Source: Portibacter marinus (GTDB taxonomy: Bacteria; Bacteroidota; Bacteroidia; Chitinophagales; Saprospiraceae). Taken from it: a stretch of DNA of 64,000 bases. Made by a program: the position numbers and the translations under genes. The notes beneath the pieces were generated by a model. That model was not told the DNA's origin and ran no database searches. It saw only the letters and a list, made by a program, of their open reading frames with translations. Position 1 is the stretch's first letter; the number at the start of each line of letters is the position of its first letter. Below, piece after piece: positions 1 through 8,553 of the stretch. The DNA lies in contig NZ_JAJNKB010000004.1 in assembly GCF_021533195.1 (NCBI RefSeq), positions 62,001 to 126,000 on the forward strand. Direction: 5' to 3'.

Positions 1-558
1 ATCATAGCCTCTACCCGCAAGCATCCTCAATTGACCTTCTCATTTGAAGAGATGCGCAATGCCATGCAAATCGAAATGCTGCTCCAAAGCAGTCTAGATC
101 TCGGGTTTGTACGACTGGATAGTGTCCCCCAAGAACTCATTTTGCGGCCTGTATTTGAAGATACTTTTTCTCTGGTACTGCCGATAGACCATCCACTTAC
201 AGCTGAGAACTTTTGTGACATGAGTCAGTTAAAATCGGCCTCATTCATACTTTTTCAACCCAAATATAGTCCTGTCTATTACAAAGAAGTTCTGAGTATT
301 TGTGAGGATGCAGGTTTTAAACCCAGGATTTCCCATAATTCTGTACACGCCAGCACCATTTACAGGTTAGTGGAAAATGGCCTGGGCGTCTCCATCGTTC
401 CTACCTCTTTGCAAAAGGGTTACCAAATGAATGTTAAGTTTATTGAATTAAAGGACATACATCAGAAGGCGAGACTTTCTATTGTTTACAATAAGAACAA
501 CCGGAATCCAAGTCTAAAATTGATTTTGGAAATCATTGATACGGTATTGATGAAATAA
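1..558 (+). CDS. LysR-family transcriptional regulator, 3' part only
   Basis: The frame is open from base 1, so the gene starts upstream of the window and the DNA-binding helix-turn-helix is missing. What is visible (about 185 residues) is the effector-binding domain of a LysR-type regulator, which senses a small molecule in the cytoplasm. Family-like stretches are LGFVRLDSVPQEL, the LVLPIDHPL strand and VENGLGVSIVPTSL near the C-terminus. It ends 18 bp before the FAD/Fe-S dehydrogenase and points the same way. Either the two are co-transcribed or the regulator controls its downstream neighbour. LysR genes are more often divergent from their targets, so the regulatory link is inference. Confidence is high for the family and low for the effector. 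Confidence 0.85.
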   Translation: MIASTRKHPQLTFSFEEMRNAMQIEMLLQSSLDLGFVRLDSVPQELILRPVFEDTFSLVLPIDHPLTAENFCDMSQLKSASFILFQPKYSPVYYKEVLSICEDAGFKPRISHNSVHASTIYRLVENGLGVSIVPTSLQKGYQMNVKFIELKDIHQKARLSIVYNKNNRNPSLKLILEIIDTVLMK

Positions 559-576
559 TCTTAACTTTCACGGTCG

Positions 577-3474
577 ATGAATTTATCTAAGCTTATAATC
601 GAACTGGAAGGAAGTGTTTACACTGACGACCTATCCAGAACCATCTATGCGACGGATGCCTCAGTGTATCAGGAGAAACCGTTGGCTGTTGCTATACCCA
701 AAAATACCGAAGATCTCAGAAGAATTGTCAGGTTTTGTGCGGACCACGCTTTACCGATCATACCAAGAGCAGCCGGAACATCTTTAGCCGGTCAATGCGT
801 TGGTTCCGGACTTGTGGTGGATGTTTCTAAAAATTTACGCAGAATTTGGGACCTGGACATTGAGGCTCAAAGTGTTTGGGTGGAGCCAGGGGTTATACGT
901 GACGAACTGAATCAGTATTTAAAGAAGCATGGCTTACATTTCGGACCGAATACTTCTACTGCTAACCGCTGTATGATCGGAGGGATGGTAGGTAACAATT
1001 CTTGTGGTTCTTCATCGATTAAGTATGGTTCTACGAGGGATCATGTCCAGGAAATGAAAGTGATTCTTTCAGATGGTAGTGAGGCACATTTCACATCCAT
1101 GAAATCAAGGCAAACATCAAGTCACCATGATCAAAATAGATTAGAGGACAAGATTGTGGCAAAGATGCTCGAAATGGTCAATGATGAGAAGATGCGTGAG
1201 TCTGTAAAGAAAAATTTTCCGCATCCTGATGTATCCAGAAGAAATACAGGTTATGCGATGGATGCCATTATGAAGGAATTTAATCTTTGTAAATTATTGG
1301 CGGGTTCTGAGGGCACATTGGCATTAACGACTGCAGTAAAGCTCTCTCTCGATCCGCTTCCCGGCAAAGAAAGTGTGGTGATTTGTCCTCATTTTGATTC
1401 CGTCAATGAAGCTATGAAGGCGATTCCATTGATCATGTCTTTCCAGCCCGACATGTGTGAGTTGATGGATAAAGTGATCCTGGATTGCACCAAAGCCAAT
1501 AAGAAACAGCAGAAAAACCGATTTTTTCTTGAAGGTGACCCTCAGGCAGTACTCATGGTGCAATTCAACCGTGCGGACCAGAAAGCCCTCCACGAAATCG
1601 TTGAGAATTTTGAAAAATCAATGCTCAATCATACTTCCTCTTACGCCATACCTAAAATTTATGCACCGGACGATCAAAAAGTATTTGAACTAAGGGCTGC
1701 AGGACTCGGTGTCCTCGCCAATCTTCCAGGAGATCCGAAGGCCGTAGCGTGCATAGAGGATACCGCTGTCAGAATTGAGGATCTTGCAAATTACATAGCA
1801 GAGTTTGAAAAAATGATGGAGGGGTTTGGACAAAAAGCTGTTTTCTATGCTCATGCAGGGGCAGGTGAGATCCACCTAAGACCCATCCTGGATCTAAAAA
1901 AGCAAAAAGATGTCGATTTGTTTTATGAAATCACGTTGGCCACTGCGCGATTGGTTAAAAAGTATAGAGGCTCACTGAGTGGAGAGCACGGTGATGGGAG
2001 AGTTAGGGCAGAATTTATTCCATTGATGGTCGGTCAGGAAATTTATGAGATGTTCAAGGAAATAAAGAAGACCTGGGATCCGAACGGCATTTTCAATCCG
2101 GGAAAGATTGTCGACGCTCAACCTATGACTTCTTCATTGAGATACCAAGCTGAACAAGATATTGACGAACCGGAAACCATATTCCGATTTAATGAAACTG
2201 GCGGAATGATCAGGGCCGCTGAGAAGTGCAATGGATCAGGGGATTGTCGAAAACTCAGTTTTGCAGGCGGAACCATGTGTCCCAGTTATCAAGCCACACG
2301 CAATGAACATGATACGACCAGAGCCCGAGCCAATACTTTGCGCCAATTTTTAACCTATCCAAAAGATGCGTCAAAACCATTTGATAGCGAAGAGATCAAA
2401 AATGTATTGGATTTATGCCTTTCCTGCAAGGCATGTGGTACCGAGTGTCCTTCTAACGTAGATATGACCACTTTGAAAGCGGAGTTTATGTATCAATATC
2501 AGAAAACAAATGGCACACCGCTACGAAGCCTGCTTTTTGCCAGAATTAATGATGCCAATACGATAGGTAGTCAATTAAGGCCTTTAGCAAACAGGATGTT
2601 GAATTCTCCCTTACTGAAAAGGCTCACAGGCATTGCTTCAGAGCGCTCCTTACCGCTCATTAATAAGCAATCTTTGAGGTCTTTTTATAAAGAGCATTTC
2701 CATGAAAAAGGATCAAATGACCGAAGAAAAATATATGTGTTCATCGATGAGTTTTCTAATTATAATGACGAATCCGTAGGCCAGAAAGCTCTGAAGTTGC
2801 TAGAGAAATTGGGTTACGCAGTGCATTGCGTTAAACATGCCGAGAGTGGCAGGGCCGCTTTTTCAAAAGGATTACTAGCACATGCTAAAAAATGTGCTGA
2901 TGAAAATGTGAAAATTTTCAGTGAAATGATTACCAGAGATGAGCCGTTAATCGGTATCGAACCTTCTGCCATTTTAGGCTTTAGAGACGAATATCCTAAA
3001 ATTGTTTCTGCCGAACTTCAAGAAAAGGCTGAAATTCTCGCTTCACACACCCTTACCATTGAAGAGTTTCTATTTCGCGAAATTGAAGCAGGTCATATTG
3101 CAAAATCAATGTTCGACACAGAGGAAAGGAATATACTTGTCCATGGACATTGTCATCAAAAGGCGCTTTCTTCCGTTGACTTTACGGCACACATATTGTC
3201 CTGGCCACAGGGACATACTGTCGAAATTATTCCATCTGGATGTTGTGGCATGGCAGGATCATTTGGGTATGAAAAGGAACATTTCCAGGTAAGCCTGAAA
3301 ATCGCGGAAGAAACTTTGTTTCCGGCTATCCGCAGTAGTAATGAAGAAACCTTCATCGCAGCTTCCGGGACTTCCTGTCGACATCAAATTCATGATGGTT
3401 TGAAAAGAAACAGTTTTCACCCTGCAGAAATCCTTTTCGACGCCTTGAAAGAATTACCTGTCGATCACTCTTGA
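577..3474 (+). CDS. FAD/4Fe-4S 2-hydroxyacid dehydrogenase, YdiJ-like
   Basis: A 965-residue fused flavoprotein and iron-sulfur protein. Residues about 30-250 form a PCMH-type FAD-binding domain (PRAAGTSLAGQCVGSG and GGMVGNNSCGSSSIKYGS). Residues about 260-510 form the FAD-oxidase C domain with SGEHGDGRVRAEF. Cysteine clusters for 4Fe-4S centres follow (CNGSGDCRK ... MCPSYQATR, then CLSCKACGTECPSN). The C-terminal CCG-type part has HGHCHQKALS and SGCCGMAGSFGY. Size and domain order match E. coli YdiJ (about 1018 residues), described as a D-2-hydroxyglutarate dehydrogenase. D-lactate or glycolate oxidation is an alternative. Electrons would pass through the Fe-S centres to a respiratory acceptor. 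It follows the LysR gene by 18 bp and overlaps the convergent TPR gene by 21 bp. Confidence 0.85.
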   Translation: MNLSKLIIELEGSVYTDDLSRTIYATDASVYQEKPLAVAIPKNTEDLRRIVRFCADHALPIIPRAAGTSLAGQCVGSGLVVDVSKNLRRIWDLDIEAQSVWVEPGVIRDELNQYLKKHGLHFGPNTSTANRCMIGGMVGNNSCGSSSIKYGSTRDHVQEMKVILSDGSEAHFTSMKSRQTSSHHDQNRLEDKIVAKMLEMVNDEKMRESVKKNFPHPDVSRRNTGYAMDAIMKEFNLCKLLAGSEGTLALTTAVKLSLDPLPGKESVVICPHFDSVNEAMKAIPLIMSFQPDMCELMDKVILDCTKANKKQQKNRFFLEGDPQAVLMVQFNRADQKALHEIVENFEKSMLNHTSSYAIPKIYAPDDQKVFELRAAGLGVLANLPGDPKAVACIEDTAVRIEDLANYIAEFEKMMEGFGQKAVFYAHAGAGEIHLRPILDLKKQKDVDLFYEITLATARLVKKYRGSLSGEHGDGRVRAEFIPLMVGQEIYEMFKEIKKTWDPNGIFNPGKIVDAQPMTSSLRYQAEQDIDEPETIFRFNETGGMIRAAEKCNGSGDCRKLSFAGGTMCPSYQATRNEHDTTRARANTLRQFLTYPKDASKPFDSEEIKNVLDLCLSCKACGTECPSNVDMTTLKAEFMYQYQKTNGTPLRSLLFARINDANTIGSQLRPLANRMLNSPLLKRLTGIASERSLPLINKQSLRSFYKEHFHEKGSNDRRKIYVFIDEFSNYNDESVGQKALKLLEKLGYAVHCVKHAESGRAAFSKGLLAHAKKCADENVKIFSEMITRDEPLIGIEPSAILGFRDEYPKIVSAELQEKAEILASHTLTIEEFLFREIEAGHIAKSMFDTEERNILVHGHCHQKALSSVDFTAHILSWPQGHTVEIIPSGCCGMAGSFGYEKEHFQVSLKIAEETLFPAIRSSNEETFIAASGTSCRHQIHDGLKRNSFHPAEILFDALKELPVDHS

Positions 3475-4722
3475 TCCTGCTTTAATCATGATGCCATTCA
3501 GAACCCATTGATAGATAAATATACCTCCAAACGTAATCATGATTCCTATATCACTTCCGATGATCATTTTGATAACAAAACCAGCGAGTCCAGCCAGGAG
3601 AATACCTATTGTAAAAAGAACTGTTTTTTGTCTTCCGCTTTTTGTAGGTGGGTTAAACATCGTACCTAATGGTATCATCATTGCCACGAAGAATATGACC
3701 AAAAGCAATAAAGCATCCTGGTTTGTGACAAAGCTAAATACCAATGTTATTATCGCCAGTAAGAGCGCAATTCCCACATACCTGGCAGCCATCTTGTCGT
3801 ATTGATCCAGCAGAAACTTTCCATACTTATTGGTAAGAAGATAAAGATTCATTAAAGGCTGGATGATCCATGTACCTAAAAAAACAGCGACAATCAAATA
3901 GACGACGGGGTTTAAAAATGGCGCCATTTCAGGATTTCGGTCTGCCATCCCGCTTAGAAACCGCAAGGCCAGATAAGCTCCTATCATCAAGATCCACATT
4001 TGCTGGGATGTCATTCTGGACATCAGCATTTGATATTTATAGAACATTTTATAAGGCCAGAATCTGGATTTCAATGCTTCTGTAAGGCCATACTGTGCCA
4101 ACTCATTGTTGGGGTTTTTAGACAATGCTTCCTTAAAGCGTTCCAGGGCTTCTTCCACTCTACCCTCTCGCAATAGCTGTTGGCCATGATTGGCAATGGT
4201 CCAGTCGTTATCCGGGTCATGCTGAAGTGCTTCCTGGATGCTAATTTGAGCATCTTCTTTCCTGCCCAGAATACCGGCACAAGTCGTTCTCAAATTCAGT
4301 GCCTGAAGATCTTCCGGATCAATGGCAAGTGCTTTATCAGCAAAATACATGGCCTGATCATAATTTCTTTGTTTAAATTTCACGGAGGCCATTAAATGGT
4401 AGAATTCCGGATCTTGTGGGTCCTCGGCAATGAGTAATTCTATCTTTTCTTCAGCCTTGGGTAGTAAGTCCCTTACTATGTCAATCCTCGCTGATAGGGC
4501 AAGAAAGCCCTGTTCCTCAGGATTATCACGAATTAAATTCTCTAATATGGCCTCGGCTCTCTCTAACTTATTCTGACTATAGTAAGCAATACACAACATA
4601 TATTGAGCATACTCATCAGTTGGATTTTCTTCCAGGTAAGCATGCAATAGTGTTTCTGCTTCGTCAAACCTTTGCTGATTAAATAACAGTTCCAGTCTGG
4701 CTGATAATTGACTATAGGTCAT
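3454..4722 (-). CDS. TPR protein with C-terminal membrane domain
   Basis: 422 residues. About the first 200 are tetratricopeptide repeats, with helical pairs ending in motifs such as ALAIDPEDLQALNLR and ALSKNPNNELAQYGL. The rest carries four to five hydrophobic helices (for example MWILMIGAYLALRFLSG and ALLLAIITLVFSFVTN). The TPR domain should therefore lie in the cytoplasm, tethered to the inner membrane. It has no signal peptide and no enzymatic motif that I recognise. Its ATG overlaps the end of the upstream AAA+ ATPase gene by 4 bp (ATGA), so translational coupling and a physical partnership with the ATPase are likely. The 3' end overlaps the convergent dehydrogenase gene by 21 bp. No specific function can be named. 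Confidence 0.8.
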   Translation of the reverse strand: MTYSQLSARLELLFNQQRFDEAETLLHAYLEENPTDEYAQYMLCIAYYSQNKLERAEAILENLIRDNPEEQGFLALSARIDIVRDLLPKAEEKIELLIAEDPQDPEFYHLMASVKFKQRNYDQAMYFADKALAIDPEDLQALNLRTTCAGILGRKEDAQISIQEALQHDPDNDWTIANHGQQLLREGRVEEALERFKEALSKNPNNELAQYGLTEALKSRFWPYKMFYKYQMLMSRMTSQQMWILMIGAYLALRFLSGMADRNPEMAPFLNPVVYLIVAVFLGTWIIQPLMNLYLLTNKYGKFLLDQYDKMAARYVGIALLLAIITLVFSFVTNQDALLLLVIFFVAMMIPLGTMFNPPTKSGRQKTVLFTIGILLAGLAGFVIKMIIGSDIGIMITFGGIFIYQWVLNGIMIKAGSRVIDR

Positions 4723-6020
4723 TTGATGTATTTCAGTATATCATTATAAAGTCCTGATTGATTGGCGAATAAAGCATAGTTTTTAGCAGTGGTAAACCAA
4801 TCAACGGTTGAGGCCTTATGTTTTTTGGCTGCAGCTATCAGATCTTTGGTGCCAAGTGGCTCAGGGACCCCAGTTTCCATGGCTTTCTCTAGCTTACCTT
4901 CTATAGCAATGTCGATCATTGCATCCAGATCCGCTCCTGAATAATCTTTGGTATGTTTGACGACTGACTTGTAATCCACTTGACTTACAGGCTTATCTTT
5001 AAGTTTCAATTTTAGAATTTCAATTTTACCGTCGTCATCTGGTGGTGGCACAAAGATAATGCGATCGAATCGACCTGGGCGGCGGAAAGCTGAATCCAGA
5101 TGCCATGGCATATTCGTTGCACCGATCACCAGTATGCCTTCATTATTAGCTTCCAGCCCATCCAACTCTGCTAAAAACTGGTTAATCACATTCTTGCCAC
5201 CTGTTTGGCGCATGTCTGATCTTTTAGCACCTAATGCATCTATTTCATCGATAAACATCACACAAGGCGTGTTTGCTCTTGCGATTTCGAAAATATCATG
5301 TAGATTCTTTTCGGAATTCCCAATGAACATATCCAGAATGTCATTCAGCGAAACATTGATGAAATTAGCATCAATCTCACCGGCAGTGGCTTTTGCGATA
5401 TACGTTTTCCCACATCCCGGAGGACCATATAGCAAAAGTCCTCCTCCCACTTTCTTTCCATACTTTGCATATAGTTCAGCGTGTTCCAGGGGCTTGATGA
5501 TCTTTAAATCGATTTCTTTTTTAACCATTGACATACCCCCTACATCACTAAAACCCATTTTAGGTTTCTGAAGAAAGTGGCTGTCTGTATACTCATCTTC
5601 GAGGTAATCCAATTTGATTCTGAAGGCTTCATCCAGGTCATCATCAAATAGGTCAGGATCGTAATCCAGAACTTCTTCGTAGATTTCCTTGGCCTTTCCC
5701 ATGTCTTTTTCAGCATAGTACGCCTTTGCTAAAATCAATTTGGTATCCGGAAAGAGTTGAGCTTTTTCCATTAATTCTTCACTCAGGATAATGCAGGCAG
5801 AAAGTTTGCCGGTTTCAAAATAGAGCTGAGCCAGATAATTTTTAGCTTCTTTGTTTTGAGGATCGTACTTTAAAAGTTCAGTTAATTGATGCGACAACAC
5901 ATCTTTATATTCCTTTTCGTTTCTTAATCTTCTGATCAATAAGAGTCGAATATAGGTGTTTTCAGGACTGGCGTCAACGGCTTTTATTAATTCATCAATC
6001 TCTTCTTTCATTCTATTCAT
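4719..6020 (-). CDS. AAA+ ATPase with N-terminal TPR domain
   Basis: 433 residues. Residues about 20-125 are TPR-like helices. A single classical AAA+ module follows: Walker A GPPGCGKT at 199-206, Walker B VMFIDE at 254-259, sensor-1 region VIGATNMP at 298-305, and AFRRPGRFD at 311-319 supplying arginine fingers. The module resembles the Cdc48/FtsH/Vps4 (classic AAA) clade rather than MoxR or Clp. No protease HEXXH domain follows, so it is an unfoldase or remodeller, not FtsH. Its last four bases overlap the start of the TPR membrane gene. The inference is that the ATPase docks on the membrane TPR protein and remodels membrane-associated substrates. The substrate is unknown. I found no -7 consensus in the 142 bp upstream. 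Confidence 0.85.
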   Translation of the reverse strand: MNRMKEEIDELIKAVDASPENTYIRLLLIRRLRNEKEYKDVLSHQLTELLKYDPQNKEAKNYLAQLYFETGKLSACIILSEELMEKAQLFPDTKLILAKAYYAEKDMGKAKEIYEEVLDYDPDLFDDDLDEAFRIKLDYLEDEYTDSHFLQKPKMGFSDVGGMSMVKKEIDLKIIKPLEHAELYAKYGKKVGGGLLLYGPPGCGKTYIAKATAGEIDANFINVSLNDILDMFIGNSEKNLHDIFEIARANTPCVMFIDEIDALGAKRSDMRQTGGKNVINQFLAELDGLEANNEGILVIGATNMPWHLDSAFRRPGRFDRIIFVPPPDDDGKIEILKLKLKDKPVSQVDYKSVVKHTKDYSGADLDAMIDIAIEGKLEKAMETGVPEPLGTKDLIAAAKKHKASTVDWFTTAKNYALFANQSGLYNDILKYIK

Positions 6021-6162
6021 TTACTTACTGAAGCATTACTTCATAAACAGTATAAAACTAAAATAAATCAAACCTGATGGCAAATTTCGACTAATTAAAC
6101 GTAATTATTTACTATTTCCTGATAATTCAGACTTGAAACGCTTTCTTAACGATCGTCATTGT

Positions 6163-7545
6163 TTAATTCTCAAAGGTCGCCGGTACAGGCACGTTTTCGG
6201 TTCCAGGTATTTTATCCATTTGTTTCCTCAAATAAAAAAAAGTGATGGCAGCAGAACCTATGTCAGCAATCGGGAAGGACCACCAGATGCCATCCGTTCC
6301 AAAAAAAGGAGGTAGAATCAGAATAAGCGGAATCAAGAAAAAACCTTGTTTGGTAAGGGTTAGCAACAAAGCAGGTAGTGCTTTGCCAATGGACTGGAAA
6401 TAGGCGCTTCCAATCAAACCTACCCCAATCAGAGGAGTCGCTATGAAGCTTATTCTTAAGGCAGGAACTGCCACATCGATCAATTCCTGGTCCGTCGTAA
6501 ATACGTTCACAATATATGGAGCCAACAACATTATACAGGTAAAAATTCCGAAAGCTATAAGCGTTGCAGATCTCATAGAAATCCATATTGACTTTCTTAA
6601 TCTTTCCCAAAGTTTAGCACCAAAATTATATCCGGCAATTGGCATAAATCCCTGGGTGATGCCGATGACCGGAAAGTTAGCAAACATCATCATCCTGCTG
6701 ATGATTCCATAAGCAGATAAGGCCAATGCCCCACCTGTGTTGAAAAGTGCATTATTAAGAACGATTGAGAGCACACTGATGGTTCCTTGGCGCGCTAAAG
6801 TAACAGATCCAATGGCGGCAATTTCTTTTATTATTCCAAAATCCGGAGTGAGGTTTCGAAGGTTAATAACGAGTTCAGATTTGCCAAAAAAGAAAAACCA
6901 TGCGGTGAAAGCTGCACTTGCTGTATATCCTGCGAGTGTAGCATAAGCGGCACCCTTCATTCCCCATTCAAAATACCCTATAAATAGCGGATCAAGAATC
7001 AGATTGACCACTGCAGGAACAATCATGGTGATCATGGCTACTTTGGGATAACCTTCCGCTCTGATCACATTATTTGCCATCATGGCCCAGGCCAGAAATG
7101 GAACGCCGAGCAGAACAATCAGAAAGTATTCCCTGGCAGGCTCCAGAACTTCTCCTTTTCCACCAAAAGCTTTTAAAATAGGAACTTCAAATATAAACCC
7201 CAGGACCATAAAAGTAGTAGCAAGGACTACCGTCAGAAGCACTTGATTCCCAAAGGTTTTAAATGCTTTATCTATTTCATCATTGCCGAGCGCTCTAGAT
7301 AAAACCGATGCTCCGCCGATTCCCACAGCCATGCCGAAACTGGATATTAGAAAAGTAATGGGAAAAACCACCGTTATTGCTGCAATGCCATTGGAACCCA
7401 CCCATCTACCAACAAATATGGTATCAACAATACCGTAGATAGACATGATCAAGATTCCGATAGAAGCAGGTATGGCTTGTTGGCGAAGAAGGTTGATGAT
7501 AGGTTCTGTTCCAAATGACTCAGACCTATTGGGCTTATTGATCAA
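6163..7545 (-). CDS. MATE family multidrug/metabolite exporter
   Basis: A 460-residue integral membrane protein with about 12 hydrophobic helices in two halves, as in the MATE (NorM/DinF) family, which exports cationic compounds using Na+ or H+ gradients. Supporting stretches are VDTIFVGRWVGSNGIAA near the N-terminus, GIGGASVLSRALGN in the first half and ITQGFMPIAGYNFGAK in the second, which mirror the usual GxxxxSRxxG and QGxxPxxGYNxGA motifs. Full family length. It ends 142 bp downstream of the AAA+ gene start and begins 91 bp after the patatin stop, all on the minus strand. The substrate cannot be read from sequence. Confidence 0.9.
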   Translation of the reverse strand: MINKPNRSESFGTEPIINLLRQQAIPASIGILIMSIYGIVDTIFVGRWVGSNGIAAITVVFPITFLISSFGMAVGIGGASVLSRALGNDEIDKAFKTFGNQVLLTVVLATTFMVLGFIFEVPILKAFGGKGEVLEPAREYFLIVLLGVPFLAWAMMANNVIRAEGYPKVAMITMIVPAVVNLILDPLFIGYFEWGMKGAAYATLAGYTASAAFTAWFFFFGKSELVINLRNLTPDFGIIKEIAAIGSVTLARQGTISVLSIVLNNALFNTGGALALSAYGIISRMMMFANFPVIGITQGFMPIAGYNFGAKLWERLRKSIWISMRSATLIAFGIFTCIMLLAPYIVNVFTTDQELIDVAVPALRISFIATPLIGVGLIGSAYFQSIGKALPALLLTLTKQGFFLIPLILILPPFFGTDGIWWSFPIADIGSAAITFFYLRKQMDKIPGTENVPVPATFEN

Positions 7546-7636
7546 AAAAAAGCAGTTTCGTAGTTAAATAAATTGAAGCGATTGTATTATCATCTACTTT
7601 ATCACCTCCTTAAAAGAAAAATCAGTTACAAATGTT

Positions 7637-8404
7637 TTAAGAAGCCGGCTCTAATATATCAGCTTTCATTTCTTTCAGACAAAATTCGTACCCTACCTGA
7701 TAAATATCATCCATTTTCTTTTGATCGAAATAACCAAATTCCATCAAAGGGTGCTCAATGGTACAATCTGTCAGCGGAAATTTAAGTCTTGATGCGGCAT
7801 ACATTAATAATTCATTTGCCCTGGATGTGATTTTAATCTTGGAGCTTACACTTTTCCTATCTACAGCACCCGGCGATCCCAAAAAACTACCAATAATCTT
7901 GTCGCATTTTCCCACCAATTGTTCTACCGGGAAATTATCCAATACGCCACCATCCACATGTAGGTAGCCATTCATTTCAATAGGCGCAAAAACAAAAGGA
8001 ATTGCACAGGATGCCAACAAGGGTTTATAGAGATCACCAGAAGAAAAATACTCAGCATCTCCTTTTTCTATATTCGTGGTGGCTATAATTAAAGGAATCT
8101 GTAATTCTTCGAAAGTGGGAGGTAGAAAATTTTGAAAAATAGATTCGTATTTAGCAGTGTCAAAAATACCTGGAGTTAGCGGATTGATGGAATTATACCT
8201 AAAAAGAGAGGTATTTCGGAAGAAATCCATCATTTCATCAATTGTTTTACCCGCAGCACAGAAAGCACCGACCATCGCCCCGGCGCTTGAACCAGAAATG
8301 ATATCCGGCTTAAAACCAAGTTCATTCATTCTTTTCAAAAAGCCCACATGAGCGGAACCTCTAACACTACCTCCTGATAATACAACACCTAACGGATATC
8401 CCAT
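7637..8404 (-). CDS. Patatin-like phospholipase
   Basis: 255 residues from the chosen start. Patatin acyl hydrolases cleave phospholipid esters with a Ser-Asp dyad. The oxyanion loop is SGGSVRGSAHVG (residues 10-21), the nucleophile elbow is GSSAG with Ser40, and the catalytic Asp lies in DGG at residue 151. A longer frame could start at 8449, but a full Bacteroidota promoter (-7 at 8432-8439) lies inside that extension. The protein also begins with the family pattern MGYPLGVVLSGG at 8404, so I use this start. No signal peptide, so probably cytoplasmic or peripheral on the inner membrane, in the manner of RssA. Transcribed divergently from the tricorn-like protease. Confidence 0.88.
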   Translation of the reverse strand: MGYPLGVVLSGGSVRGSAHVGFLKRMNELGFKPDIISGSSAGAMVGAFCAAGKTIDEMMDFFRNTSLFRYNSINPLTPGIFDTAKYESIFQNFLPPTFEELQIPLIIATTNIEKGDAEYFSSGDLYKPLLASCAIPFVFAPIEMNGYLHVDGGVLDNFPVEQLVGKCDKIIGSFLGSPGAVDRKSVSSKIKITSRANELLMYAASRLKFPLTDCTIEHPLMEFGYFDQKKMDDIYQVGYEFCLKEMKADILEPAS

Positions 8405-8431
8405 GAATGCTAAATAAATTGTTAACAACCG

Positions 8432-8463
8432 CAAAGATAAGAATGTCACTTTATAAAAATCAA
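8432..8463 (-). promoter_or_regulatory. Bacteroidota-type promoter for the patatin gene
   Basis: On the minus strand a perfect -7 element TATCTTTG (8439 down to 8432) is preceded by TTG (8463-8461) with a 21-base spacer, inside the accepted 17-23 range for TTG/TAnnTTTG. The predicted transcription start is near 8425, giving a leader of about 20 bases before the ATG at 8404. Confidence 0.65.
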
Positions 8464-8496
8464 TTGAGAATCATATCTTTAGATTTCTATCCCAAC

Positions 8497-8522
8497 TTGA
8501 CCAATTAATAAATACTAGTTTG
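8497..8522 (+). promoter_or_regulatory. Possible promoter for the tricorn-like protease
   Basis: TTG at 8497-8499 and a near-consensus TAGTTTG at 8516-8522 (one base short of TAnnTTTG), with a 16-base spacer, about 30 bp before the ATG at 8554. It is weaker than the opposing patatin promoter. Confidence 0.35.
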
Positions 8523-8553
8523 TTTCGAACGTTACATCTTAAGAATTAAATAT

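Noticed and set aside
5059-5571. 170-residue plus-strand frame over the AAA+ gene
   Set aside because: Antisense to a gene with clear Walker motifs; the predicted protein shows no domain pattern.
4719-6020. FtsH-like protease
   Set aside because: The AAA+ module is similar, but no HEXXH protease domain follows and the N-terminus is TPR instead of two membrane helices.
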